Below the pieces are notes generated by a model. It did no database searches and was not told where the DNA came from. It saw nothing but the letters and a program-made list of their open reading frames with translations. A program made the translations under genes and the position numbers. From NCBI GenBank assembly GCA_040768125.1, contig JAXGNG010000001.1, positions 1,054,001 to 1,118,000 of the forward strand: a DNA stretch of 64,000 nucleotides, written 5' to 3'. This document shows positions 50,425 to 59,125 of this stretch, piece by piece; position 1 is the stretch's first letter; each line of letters opens with the position of its first letter. This stretch comes from RBG-16-49-21 sp040768125 (GTDB taxonomy: Bacteria; Spirochaetota; UBA4802; UBA5550).

Positions 50425-51433
50425 CGCGGCGACGCGCTCCCACACCGCGACGCTCCTCGACACCGCGAGGAACGGGGTGGTGCTGATCGACAAGCCGGAA
50501 GGCATGACATCCAATGACACGGTCACCGTGGTGCGTCGCATTACCGGCGCCGTCAAGGCGGGGCACAGCGGGACCCTTGACCGCTTCGCCTCGGGGCTCC
50601 TGGTCCTCTGCACGGGAAGGTACACGAGGTTGACGCGCTTCCTCCTGGAGGAGGACAAGGTCTACACCGGCACCGTGCGCCTCGGCGTCACCACGGACAC
50701 CGATGACCGCGAGGGGGCAGTGATCGACGAGCGACCCGCGGGTTCGGTAGGCCTGGACGACATCCTTGCCTGCGCCGGAAGGCTCACGGGGGAACAGATG
50801 CAGATGCCGCCCCGCTATTCGGCCCTGAAGATCCGCGGGCGCCGGGCATCGGACCGCGCGCGAAAGGGGGAGGACGTGGCGCTCAAGGAGCGGCGCGTCG
50901 TCGTCCACGAGTTCGCCGTGGAAGGCCACGACCCCGGATCGGGCCGGTTCGCCTTCCGGGTCCGCTGCTCCAAGGGCACCTATATCCGCTCCCTCGCGCG
51001 GGACATGGGTGAGATGCTCGGCACCGGGGCCCACCTCGAGTCCCTCAGGAGGATCTCGTCCGGGGGGTTCCGGGTGGATGACGCCGCGACCCTGGATCTT
51101 CTCCGGGAACGCGCGGCGGGCAATGCCGGGGCCACGCGGTTCCTTGTCGCGCCTTCGGAGGCCCTGGGAGGCTCCGGGAGGATCATGGTCGATGACGGGG
51201 CCAGGGCTCTCGTGATGAACGGCAGCCCCTTTCCTCCCGAGGGGGTGCGACACCTGGAGGACCGGGGCGGAAAAAGGTTCATTATTCTGGACGAAGGCGA
51301 AAATCTGATTGCAATTGCGGATATGGATATCCAAAAATGGCATCTGCGATATATCAACGTGTTCAACCCGCAATCCGGGGGGGACGGGCGGGGATCCTGG
51401 ACCCCCGCGTCCGGCATCATTCGACGACAATAA
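50396..51433 (+). CDS. truB: tRNA pseudouridine-55 synthase TruB
   Basis: A 345-residue TruB. VVLIDKPEGMTSNDTVTVVR opens the core, and the catalytic Asp is in GHSGTLDRFASGLLVL. The residue after this Asp is usually Pro (GTLDPxATG); here it is Arg, an odd substitution next to the nucleophile. Later landmarks are MQMPPRYSALKIRGRRASDR, the conserved Y-SA-K element, and RVRCSKGTYIRSLARDMGEM. A PUA-like domain ends the protein. It makes pseudouridine 55 in the T loop. ATG 50396 has a GGGGGGG tract before it and lies inside rbfA; ATG 50414 is the alternative. Confidence 0.94.
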   Translation: MQGAVPMRDSAATRSHTATLLDTARNGVVLIDKPEGMTSNDTVTVVRRITGAVKAGHSGTLDRFASGLLVLCTGRYTRLTRFLLEEDKVYTGTVRLGVTTDTDDREGAVIDERPAGSVGLDDILACAGRLTGEQMQMPPRYSALKIRGRRASDRARKGEDVALKERRVVVHEFAVEGHDPGSGRFAFRVRCSKGTYIRSLARDMGEMLGTGAHLESLRRISSGGFRVDDAATLDLLRERAAGNAGATRFLVAPSEALGGSGRIMVDDGARALVMNGSPFPPEGVRHLEDRGGKRFIILDEGENLIAIADMDIQKWHLRYINVFNPQSGGDGRGSWTPASGIIRRQ

Positions 51434-51460
51434 TTATCCGCAGGGAGGATTGGAGCAGCA

Positions 51461-51718
51461 ATGAATGAGAAGAACGGGATCATCGAGAAATTCCGGACCC
51501 ACGACAAGGACACCGGTTCGCCGGAGGTGCAGGTCGCGCTTCTGACCGACCGGATCAATCATCTGACGGAGCATTTCAAGACCCACGCGAAGGATTTCCA
51601 TTCACGGAGGGGCCTTTTGAAGCTTGTCGGGCAGAGGAGACGGCTTCTCGATTATCTTAAAAAGAAGGATCTCAACCGCTATCGCGGCCTGATCAAGGAA
51701 CTGGGAATCAGGAGATAG
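51461..51718 (+). CDS. rpsO: 30S ribosomal protein S15
   Basis: An 85-residue S15, slightly shorter than the usual 88-89, with the conserved helices: THDKDTGSPEVQVALLTDRI, NHLTEHFKTHAKDFHSRRGL and LKLVGQRRRLLDYLKKKDLN, then RYRGLIKELGIRR. It binds the 16S rRNA central domain. AGGGAGGA precedes the ATG. In the operon it lies between truB and pnp, as in many bacteria; the 187-base spacer to pnp is GC-rich and may fold, but no single processing hairpin is clear. Confidence 0.97.
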   Translation: MNEKNGIIEKFRTHDKDTGSPEVQVALLTDRINHLTEHFKTHAKDFHSRRGLLKLVGQRRRLLDYLKKKDLNRYRGLIKELGIRR

Positions 51719-51905
51719 GCGGGGTTTCGATACCCCGGCTTCTCCGGGACGGCGTCGGTTTCGTGGGGCAGCCGCCGGGATATAGGAGCCAGGAAGCGCG
51801 TCAACTCCGGTTGCGGCGCTCCCTGACTTCTGCATTCCGGCATGCCGATGAAACGGTCCGATCTTCCCGGGGCGCCGGCGGCAACTTACAGCAGAGGTGA
51901 CAGAC

Positions 51906-53981
51906 ATGTCAATCGAGTTCAGCGCGGAAGTCGGAAGACACAAACTGCAATTCAACACCGGATACCTGGCCCGGCAGGCCGACGGGTCCGTGGCGGTATC
52001 CTACGGCGAGGTGATCGTCTTCGCATCGGCGGTCATGTCCCGCAGCGTGAAGGAGGGGCAGGACTACTTTCCCCTCATGGTGGATTACCGCGAGAAGTTT
52101 TACGCCGCGGGCAAGATCCCCGGCGGTTTCATCAAGAGGGAGTCGCGGCCGAGCGACAAGGAGGTCCTCACCAGCAGGCTCGCGGACCGTCCCATACGGC
52201 CCCTCTTTCCGAAGGACTTCATCAACGAGGTCCAGATCATCATCTACGTGCTGTCGGCGGACCAGTCGAACCAGCAGGACATCCTGGCCATCAACGCCGC
52301 GTCGGCGGCCCTGATCGTGTCGGGCATGCCCTTTAACGGGCCCGTCGGCGCGGTGCGCGTGGGGCGCGTCAAGGGCGCCTGGATCGTGAACCCGACCTTC
52401 GCCGAGAGCGCCGAGAGCGATATCGACCTGGTCGTGGCGGGCACCGCGACGGCGGTGACCATGATCGAGGGCTCGTCGAAAAACATCTCGGAGAAGGACA
52501 TGATCGACGCCGTGGAGTTTGCCCACGGACACATACGAAACATATGCGCGGCACAGGAAGAACTGAAGCGCGGGGTAAACCCGCCCCAGATCAGCTATGT
52601 TCCCTCGAAGATCGACGAAAAGCTCGTGGCGGAGATCAACGCGCGGTACCGAGGCGACGTGGAAAAGCTCTCGTCCCTCAAGAAAAAGCACGAGCGCGAG
52701 AACGCGAAGAACGAGCTCATGGAGCGCGCGGAAAGGGAGATGATGGAGCTCTTTCCCGAAACGGCGCGCCAGGCGCGCGGCATCATCGACGAGATCGACG
52801 GCGAGTTCGTGAGGAAACGGATCCTCGAGAACGGCGAACGGGCCGACGGCCGCGGCCTCAAGGAGATCAGGAACATCGACATCATGCTGGGGCTCCTGCC
52901 GCGCGCCCACGGGTCCGCGGTGTTCACCCGGGGCGAGACCCAGAGCCTCGGCATCACGACACTCGGATCCGGTTCCGACGTCCAGAGGATGGACAACATC
53001 GACGGCGAGGGGGAGAAGCGCTTCATGCTCCACTACCATTTCCCGCCCTTCTCCGTCGGCGAGACGGGGCGGCACGGCGGCGTGGGGCGCCGTGAGATCG
53101 GCCACGGCATGCTCGCCGAGCGCGCCCTGGAATACGTGGTGCCCGATGGCGAGACGTTCCCCTACACCATCCGCCAGGTCTCCGAGATTCTGGAATCGAA
53201 CGGATCATCCTCCATGGCCTCGGTCTGCTCGGCCTCGCTCTCGCTCTTCAACGCCGGCGTGCCCCTGAAGGCGGCGGTGGCCGGCATCGCCATGGGGCTC
53301 GTGATGGAGGGAGACAAGTACGCGGTATTGAGCGACATCCTCGGCCTCGAGGACCATCTCGGCGACATGGACTTCAAGGTCGCCGGCACCGAGGAGGGCA
53401 TCACCGCCTTCCAGCTGGACATCAAGATACAGGGGATCACGCCGGAGATCATGCGCGCCGCCCTTGAACAGGCCAGGGAGGGACGGCTCCACATCCTCGG
53501 CATCATGAAGAAGGCGCTCCCGGCGCCGGAGAAGGAGCTTTCCCCCTACGCGCCGAAGATGAAGACCATCAAGATCAACCCGGAGAAGATCGGCGACGTG
53601 ATCGGCCCCGGCGGCAAGATGATCCGCCGCATCCAGGACGAGACCGGCGCCGACATCAACATCGAGGACGACGGCTCGGTGACCCTCACGGGCCCCTCGC
53701 AGGATTCCGTGGAGCGCGCGGAGAAGTACATCCGGGGCCTCACCGACGAGATCGAGATCGACTCCGTCTACGAGGGAACGGTGCGGAGGATCTTCGATTT
53801 CGGTGCCATGGTGGAGATCATGCCCGGCAAGGAGGGCCTCATCCACATCTCGAAGCTCGACTCGAAGCGGGTGAACCGCGTCGAGGACGTGGTCAATATC
53901 GGCGACAGGGTGAAGGTCCGCGTGATCAAGGTGGACGACCGGGGACGGATCGACCTGAGCAGAAAGGACGCGATGGACTGA
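51906..53981 (+). CDS. pnp: Polyribonucleotide nucleotidyltransferase (PNPase)
   Basis: A 691-residue PNPase with both RNase PH domains, the helical linker, a KH domain (KIGDVIGPGGKMIRRIQDET) and a C-terminal S1 domain (YEGTVRRIFDFGAMVEIMPG). Other landmarks are FIKRESRPSDKEVLTSRLAD then RPIRPLF in the first core and RAHGSAVFTRGETQSLGITT in the catalytic second core. It degrades RNA 3' to 5' using phosphate. ATG 51906 has AGAGGTG upstream; a GTG at 51897 lies inside that site. The next gene starts 12 bases after its stop. Confidence 0.97.
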   Translation: MSIEFSAEVGRHKLQFNTGYLARQADGSVAVSYGEVIVFASAVMSRSVKEGQDYFPLMVDYREKFYAAGKIPGGFIKRESRPSDKEVLTSRLADRPIRPLFPKDFINEVQIIIYVLSADQSNQQDILAINAASAALIVSGMPFNGPVGAVRVGRVKGAWIVNPTFAESAESDIDLVVAGTATAVTMIEGSSKNISEKDMIDAVEFAHGHIRNICAAQEELKRGVNPPQISYVPSKIDEKLVAEINARYRGDVEKLSSLKKKHERENAKNELMERAEREMMELFPETARQARGIIDEIDGEFVRKRILENGERADGRGLKEIRNIDIMLGLLPRAHGSAVFTRGETQSLGITTLGSGSDVQRMDNIDGEGEKRFMLHYHFPPFSVGETGRHGGVGRREIGHGMLAERALEYVVPDGETFPYTIRQVSEILESNGSSSMASVCSASLSLFNAGVPLKAAVAGIAMGLVMEGDKYAVLSDILGLEDHLGDMDFKVAGTEEGITAFQLDIKIQGITPEIMRAALEQAREGRLHILGIMKKALPAPEKELSPYAPKMKTIKINPEKIGDVIGPGGKMIRRIQDETGADINIEDDGSVTLTGPSQDSVERAEKYIRGLTDEIEIDSVYEGTVRRIFDFGAMVEIMPGKEGLIHISKLDSKRVNRVEDVVNIGDRVKVRVIKVDDRGRIDLSRKDAMD

Positions 53982-53992
53982 TCCGGCAGTAA

Positions 53993-55252
53993 ATGGTATA
54001 CACCTACGCACAGGATAACGGCATCTCAGCGGTTCTCGAGCCCATTCCCGGGGTCGTGTCCGTGTCCGTGGGCCTCTGGATAAAGACAGGGTCGCGGAAC
54101 GAGCCCGAGGGGAACCACGGCTACGCGCATTTCATAGAGCACATGCTCTTCAAGGGAACTGAGCGGCACACGGCGAAGGAAATCGCCGCCATGATAGACC
54201 GCGTCGGCGGACAGCACAACGCCGCGACGAACCGCGAGTATACCTGCTACTACATCAACGTGATCTCCGACCATCTCGATCTGGCACTCTCGCTCATCGC
54301 CGAGACCTACTATGATTCACTCTTCGACCGGGGCGAGCTCGAGAAGGAAAAGAACGTCGTCATGGAAGAGATCCGGATGTACGAGGACACGCCTGACGAG
54401 CTCATCCACGACGTGTTCATGGAGTCGATGCTGAAGGGCCATCCCCTCGGGCATTCCATCCTCGGAACGGGCGAAAGCATTGGCGGCATCACCAGGGAGA
54501 GTCTCGTCGATTTTTTCAGCGGGCAGTACCGTAACGACAACGCCGTGATCGCCATCGCGGGGAATTTCGAGAGAAAGCGGGCCGAGGAGCTTATCGGGAA
54601 ATTCTTCGGCCGCGTCAACGGGAAGAAGGGCGCCCCGGCGCCGCCGGCGCCGGAGCCCCGGAGGGATGAATTCCGGCATATCGAGAAGGACCTGGAGCAG
54701 GTCCACGTCTGCCTCGGCGCCGGCGGGATGCGTCGCGACGATGACGACCGCTGGCCCCTCTATATCATGAGCACGGTCCTGGGGGGGAGCATGTCGTCCC
54801 GTCTCTTCCAGAACATCCGGGAGAAGGAGGGGCTCAGCTACTCGGTCTACTCGTTTCATTCCTCCTACAGCGACACGGGCATCTTCGGCATCTACTGCGC
54901 GACCCTGCCCGAAAACTTCGACCGGGTCATCGACATGATGGCGAAGGAGTGCCGCGACATCGCCGGGAAGGGCGTGACCGCCGAGGAGCTCCAGGACACC
55001 AAGGATTTCCTCAAGGGAAACCTCGCCCTCAGCCTTGAAAGCGTGGAGGTGAGGATGGGACAGCTCGCCAAGGACGCCATAACGTTTCGAAGAAGCTTCA
55101 GTTTCGGCGAGATCGTCGACATGATCAACCGGGTCACGCTCGATGATGTAATGCGGGTATGCCATCGCGTCTTCGGTTCAAGGAAGCTCACGGTGGTGAC
55201 CGTGGGGAGCCTCCCGGAGGGGCGGGTTCCCGATGCGCCTCTCGCCTGGTAA
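53993..55252 (+). CDS. M16-family zinc peptidase
   Basis: A 419-residue M16B (PqqL/mitochondrial processing peptidase-like) protein. The inverted zinc motif HFIEH is at residues 46-50 (GYAHFIEHMLFKGTERHT), and the third ligand Glu is in the segment EEIRMYEDTPDE. The second, inactive half carries YIMSTVLGGSMSSRLFQNIR and EKEGLSYSVYSFHSSY. It has no signal peptide, so a cytoplasmic peptidase is likely. Position straight after pnp is common in many bacterial groups. No ribosome-binding site is visible at ATG 53993, so translation may be coupled to pnp. Confidence 0.92.
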   Translation: MVYTYAQDNGISAVLEPIPGVVSVSVGLWIKTGSRNEPEGNHGYAHFIEHMLFKGTERHTAKEIAAMIDRVGGQHNAATNREYTCYYINVISDHLDLALSLIAETYYDSLFDRGELEKEKNVVMEEIRMYEDTPDELIHDVFMESMLKGHPLGHSILGTGESIGGITRESLVDFFSGQYRNDNAVIAIAGNFERKRAEELIGKFFGRVNGKKGAPAPPAPEPRRDEFRHIEKDLEQVHVCLGAGGMRRDDDDRWPLYIMSTVLGGSMSSRLFQNIREKEGLSYSVYSFHSSYSDTGIFGIYCATLPENFDRVIDMMAKECRDIAGKGVTAEELQDTKDFLKGNLALSLESVEVRMGQLAKDAITFRRSFSFGEIVDMINRVTLDDVMRVCHRVFGSRKLTVVTVGSLPEGRVPDAPLAW

Positions 55253-55389
55253 CGGCGCGTTTCCGGCCGAATTTTTTCTTCCGAAACCGTTTTTTGCTTT
55301 ACTTAAAAAAAGCCCGCGTGCATAAATAAGCCGGTCTTCGCGGGGCGCGGGCCATCGAGCCCGGCACATTAATCATTCGGAGAGGCGAT

Positions 55390-55815
55390 ATGGCGTCTAA
55401 GAGCGACGGCATGAACAGCACCATCGGGGAAGGGTCCGTATTCGAGGGCAAGTTCTACATCAGCGGTTCCCTGCGTATCGACGGCAAGTTCGAGGGTGAC
55501 ATAAAAACAGACGAGGAACTCGTGGTCGGTGAAACCGGAAAGGTGAAAACGGACATCCACGCCAAATCCGTCGTCGTGGCCGGCACGGTGATCGGCAACA
55601 TCACCGCGCGGAGCGAAGTGCGTCTCATGGAGACCGGGAAAATACTGGGCGACATCACGGCCCCCACGGTGCTTCTCCAGAAGGGAGTTGTCGTGTCGGG
55701 TCAATTCAACATAACCGGCAACCACAAGAAGGATGCGAAGAAAATCGTCGAGGAATCCTACCAGGGAGGCTCCTCCTCCGACGTGTCGGACATCCGCAAC
55801 ATCGGTTCGAGATAG
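55390..55815 (+). CDS. Bactofilin-family cytoskeletal protein
   Basis: A 141-residue bactofilin (formerly DUF583). The central beta-helix is visible from FYISGSLRIDGKFEGDIKTD to VVSGQFNITG, with regularly spaced short strands such as ELVVGETGKVKTDIHAKSVV and VAGTVIGNITARSEVRLMET. Flanking tails are polar and disordered. Bactofilins form filaments without nucleotide and localise wall enzymes; in spirochaetes and other groups they act together with M23 peptidases. The gene two positions on is such an LysM-M23 peptidase, which supports this role. GGAGAGG precedes the ATG. Confidence 0.92.
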   Translation: MASKSDGMNSTIGEGSVFEGKFYISGSLRIDGKFEGDIKTDEELVVGETGKVKTDIHAKSVVVAGTVIGNITARSEVRLMETGKILGDITAPTVLLQKGVVVSGQFNITGNHKKDAKKIVEESYQGGSSSDVSDIRNIGSR

Positions 55816-55969
55816 GCCGGGGCGGGAAGGACGTCGCGGCGCGGGGAGCCCTTTGCTGACGGCGTTTTTCCTTCCCGTAAACGATTAAATAATATCCGAT
55901 GATGCGCCGAAGGTAATATCAGGCAGTTGTTTTTTAAGCGCTACCGGAAGGCGGGATCAACCAGGGGTC

Positions 55970-57085
55970 ATGAGGCAGATTTTTTCACGGACATACAAGA
56001 TCGGGAGGTTCACCGTCTCTTTGTTTTCAAACGAGATCGTGGTGGTCTTCATCGGCGATCGCAAGATATTCATCAAGACCTTCCGCCTCAACCTCCTTGC
56101 CATGCTGAAGGGACGCCGTACGCGGACCCGTCCGAAGAAATCCCCGGCAATCGTACCGCGCATCAGCATTTTTTCCCCACCCCGAAAGCCCCGGCACCGA
56201 CTGAAGCTCGCCTTCGCTCTCGGGGTGGCGATCGTGTCGGTGATCCTCCTGTTCTCCCTCTATCCCACCGGCGACGATGGCCCGGCGCAGGAAGAGGACG
56301 AGATCATCAAGAAGAGCCTGGTGGAGTCGAAACAGACCGATTACTCGAAACCCGAGGAGCGGCAGAAGCTCGTGATCAGCGAGCACAGGGTCGTCGCGGG
56401 CGAGAGCCTTCACCGGATCGCGAAGAAATACGGCGTGTCGATCGATACGATCAGGGGAACCAACAACCTGACGTCGGACTTTCTCAAGGTAGGCGTCGTT
56501 CTGAAGATACCGAACAAGGACGGCATTCTTTACAAGGTGCCGAAGGGTGGAGGCCTTGTCGCCATTGCCCAGCGCTACAAGGTTTCGCTCAAGAAGATCA
56601 TCGACGAGAATGATCTCAAGAACCCCGACTTCGTGGCGACCAACACCGTCCTTTTTATTCCCGACGCGAAGCCCCTCAACATCTCCACGGGTTTCATCTG
56701 GCCCGCGCCGGGGAGGTTCGTCACCTGCGGGTACGGATGGCGGAGGAACCCCTTCAACCCGAGGTATCGCGAGTTCCACGCCGGCATCGACATCCGCGCG
56801 CGGTACCAGTGGATCAGGGCGTCGAAGTACGGGAAGATCACCTACACGGGATGGCTCGGGGGATACGGCAAGACGGTGATCATCGCCCATCCCGGGGGAT
56901 ACAAGACCCTCTACGCGCACCTCTCCCGCATCATCGTGAGGAGAGGGCAGTACGTGAAGCAGGGGCAGACAATCGCCCAGAGCGGCAACACCGGGCGCTC
57001 CACGGGGGCCCATCTCCATTTCGAGATCATCAAGCACGGAAGGAACATCAATCCCTACGTGTATTTCCGCAAGAGAAGGCGCTGA
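55970..57085 (+). CDS. LysM-M23 murein peptidase, inner-membrane anchored
   Basis: A 371-residue protein. After about 70 basic cytoplasmic residues, including a stretch (FTVSLFSNEIVVVFIGDRKI) reminiscent of bactofilin-binding tails, comes a membrane span (KLAFALGVAIVSVILLFSLY). Two LysM-like units follow (HRVVAGESLHRIAKKYGVSI; YKVPKGGGLVAIAQRYKVSL), then an M23 domain with zinc ligands in FHAGIDI (H-x3-D) and AHLHFEI (HxH), and GYGKTVIIAH. It should cut peptidoglycan cross-links in the periplasm, or serve as a regulator. Start 55970 has AGGGGTC before it. A terminator ends the unit. Confidence 0.9.
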   Translation: MRQIFSRTYKIGRFTVSLFSNEIVVVFIGDRKIFIKTFRLNLLAMLKGRRTRTRPKKSPAIVPRISIFSPPRKPRHRLKLAFALGVAIVSVILLFSLYPTGDDGPAQEEDEIIKKSLVESKQTDYSKPEERQKLVISEHRVVAGESLHRIAKKYGVSIDTIRGTNNLTSDFLKVGVVLKIPNKDGILYKVPKGGGLVAIAQRYKVSLKKIIDENDLKNPDFVATNTVLFIPDAKPLNISTGFIWPAPGRFVTCGYGWRRNPFNPRYREFHAGIDIRARYQWIRASKYGKITYTGWLGGYGKTVIIAHPGGYKTLYAHLSRIIVRRGQYVKQGQTIAQSGNTGRSTGAHLHFEIIKHGRNINPYVYFRKRRR

Positions 57086-57123
57086 GGCGCTTGTGAGGTG
57101 GTTTCTGAGCCCCACATGAGATG

Positions 57124-57150
57124 AAAGCCCGCGGGATGCCGTGGGCTTTT
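57124..57150 (+). terminator. Rho-independent terminator after the M23 gene
   Basis: AAAGCCCGCGG (57124-57134), loop GATG and CCGTGGGCTTT (57139-57149) form an 11-base stem with one G-U pair, then T and GCG. It closes the envelope gene cluster. Confidence 0.75.
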
Positions 57151-57257
57151 GCGTCTGTACCAGATCCCCCGGGACCGCGCTCCGCGGCCGATGCGTAAAA
57201 TAACGGACATCGCAGAAAATGCTGCAAACCGCGAGTTCGCAACGACAGGTGAAACGG

Positions 57258-57992
57258 ATGCCCGATATCAGGAAGCGGACCTTCATTGACCGAACGAAGC
57301 ACAACATGTTTATCGCGATAAACTTCATTTTTATCTCGATATTGATGGGCTACGGCATTTACCAGCTTGTCTTCGGGACTACTCTGGTGGGCGTCGCGGA
57401 GGTCATGGTCTCTCTCCTCCTCTATGGTTCCCTTTTTCTATTCGTTAAAAAAATCACTTTCATTACCACGATAGTAATGTCAATGACCACCTTCTACGTC
57501 ATGTCCCTGTTCCTCTTCATCAGCGGCGGGATCCATTGCACGGGCATATACTGGCTTTTTATCATTCCCATCGTCTATTTTTTCTTCATGGGGCTTAAAT
57601 GGGGCGTGGTTCTTTTTCTCGTCCAGCTGCTTTCGATCGCGGTCATTTTCCTGCTGTCGCTCAAGCAGGTTGTGGCAATTCCCTATGACAGGAAGACCAT
57701 CATGCTGTTTCTCGTCATTTCAATCTGCGAGCTGATCATACTCATCAGCCATGAAATAGTACTGCAGAAGTACAGGTCCGAGGTAAAGGTGATGAGCGGC
57801 CTCCTGCCCATCTGCTCCAGCTGCAAGAAGATCCGTGACGACGAGGGATACTGGAACCGCCTCGAAACATATATCGAAACCCATTCGGATGCATACTTCA
57901 GCCATGGCCTCTGCCAGGAATGTGAAAAGAAGCTTTACGGAAAAGAGGAATGGTATCGCGAAGCGCAGGGCAAGAAAAACGAAAATACTTGA
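57258..57992 (+). CDS. Membrane protein with C-terminal zinc-ribbon-like domain
   Basis: A 244-residue protein. Six membrane spans cover about residues 17-175 (for example FIAINFIFISILMGYGIYQL and WLFIIPIVYFFFMGLKWGVV). A short coiled linker leads to a C-terminal cytoplasmic domain: LLPICSSCKKIRDDEGYWNR, LETYIETHSDAYFSHGLCQE, CEKKLYG. This C-x2-C ... C-x2-C module is known from the end of many PAS, GAF and receiver proteins of delta-proteobacteria and spirochaetes, where it is thought to signal to, or sense for, partner proteins. Function here is unknown. ATG 57258 has AGGTGA upstream; the earlier in-frame start at 57219 lacks one. Confidence 0.78.
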   Translation: MPDIRKRTFIDRTKHNMFIAINFIFISILMGYGIYQLVFGTTLVGVAEVMVSLLLYGSLFLFVKKITFITTIVMSMTTFYVMSLFLFISGGIHCTGIYWLFIIPIVYFFFMGLKWGVVLFLVQLLSIAVIFLLSLKQVVAIPYDRKTIMLFLVISICELIILISHEIVLQKYRSEVKVMSGLLPICSSCKKIRDDEGYWNRLETYIETHSDAYFSHGLCQECEKKLYGKEEWYREAQGKKNENT

Positions 57993-58199
57993 GGGCGCGC
58001 CTCGCCCCTTCTTCGCGTTTCAACCATGAACCGTCGCTGTTTCGCGCGGCAGCGACGTGCGCGAAAATTTTCCCGCCAGCGCGACCGTCCGATAAAATAT
58101 CACTTGTCATGGAGTTCGCGGTGTTGTACTGTTTATATCCCAGCGTGAATCGCCCGAATGCGCCTTCGCCCGTTTCGGGCGAGGGGGCATGGCTGTGAG

Positions 58200-59060
58200 A
58201 TGAAGATAGACGTCAACAGGATCCGCCGGCTCTTCGAAAAACACGGAGGGGAGTTCCGGTGTCGGTACCAGGCCGACGTGGTGGCCGGGGGAAAGAAGTT
58301 CAAGGCGGGATCGGAGATAACCCATCGTGACATTGATCTCCTCGCGCAATCCGGCGTCAGGCGGATCGAGGTGAAGTACGATGTCACACTTTACGAGTAC
58401 CTGAGCCACGAGTTCCCGGCGGAGTTCCGGAGGCCCCTGCACTGGCTCGACTACTACGCCCTGGACCAGTACCTGGAGGAGCTCGAGCAGGTAAACGCCC
58501 GCTCGGGGCGGAAGCGCCACCTTGCCCTGGTCGGCGACGTCTACCGGAGCGACGGAAAATCAGGCGGCACCGAGATCGTCTTCCGCCACGGCGACCGCCT
58601 TGATTACCAGAAGTGGAAGAGCAGCAAGATCTTCATCGCCAGCGGCCAGAAGTTTTTCGTCCGGAGCTCGGAGAACGGCGTCATTCTTTTCGGCGACATC
58701 AGGTCGGAGGACTACGCGGACGACGACGGCTTCAGGAAAAGGATCGACCTCGTGCAGGCGATGGAGGCGCGGCGGGGGGACAAGAAATACGAGATATCCC
58801 CCGACTTCATTCCCCGCCTGGACGTGCGGGCCGTCGCGCTTCCCGGGAAGCTGGCCGAGGAGTACATCTCGTCGGGCGCCAGGCTCGTCGTTCTGGGCGA
58901 GAAAATCACCTCCGCCCACAAGGAGGCGATCCTCCAGGTGAAGGCGTACGATCCCTTCGTCAGGATGATGGTGACGCCGCCCATCAGCCCCCAGAATATC
59001 GATCACGTCCTTCTCCAGATGAAGATGATGTATACCACCGATCGGTGGAAGAAGAGGTGA
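58200..59060 (+). CDS. Hypothetical soluble protein
   Basis: A 286-residue, highly charged soluble protein starting MKIDVNRIRRLFEKHGGEFR. The first 60 residues (GGKKFKAGSEITHRDIDLLA, QSGVRRIEVKYDVTLYEYL) recall the small domain that precedes HD-GYP domains in some c-di-GMP phosphodiesterases, but no HD or GYP follows. The middle (VILFGDIRSEDYADDDGFRK) and end (FVRMMVTPPISPQNIDHVLL) are unlike anything I recognise. Ribosome-binding site is not obvious; GAGGGGG lies 18 bases upstream. The next gene is 65 bases downstream on the same strand. Confidence 0.7.
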   Translation: MKIDVNRIRRLFEKHGGEFRCRYQADVVAGGKKFKAGSEITHRDIDLLAQSGVRRIEVKYDVTLYEYLSHEFPAEFRRPLHWLDYYALDQYLEELEQVNARSGRKRHLALVGDVYRSDGKSGGTEIVFRHGDRLDYQKWKSSKIFIASGQKFFVRSSENGVILFGDIRSEDYADDDGFRKRIDLVQAMEARRGDKKYEISPDFIPRLDVRAVALPGKLAEEYISSGARLVVLGEKITSAHKEAILQVKAYDPFVRMMVTPPISPQNIDHVLLQMKMMYTTDRWKKR

Positions 59061-59125
59061 CGCCGCGGGCTCCATGGTCGCGGAAGGCCATCGCCTCGAC
59101 GGACCGGTAAACGGGGGAACGTGCC

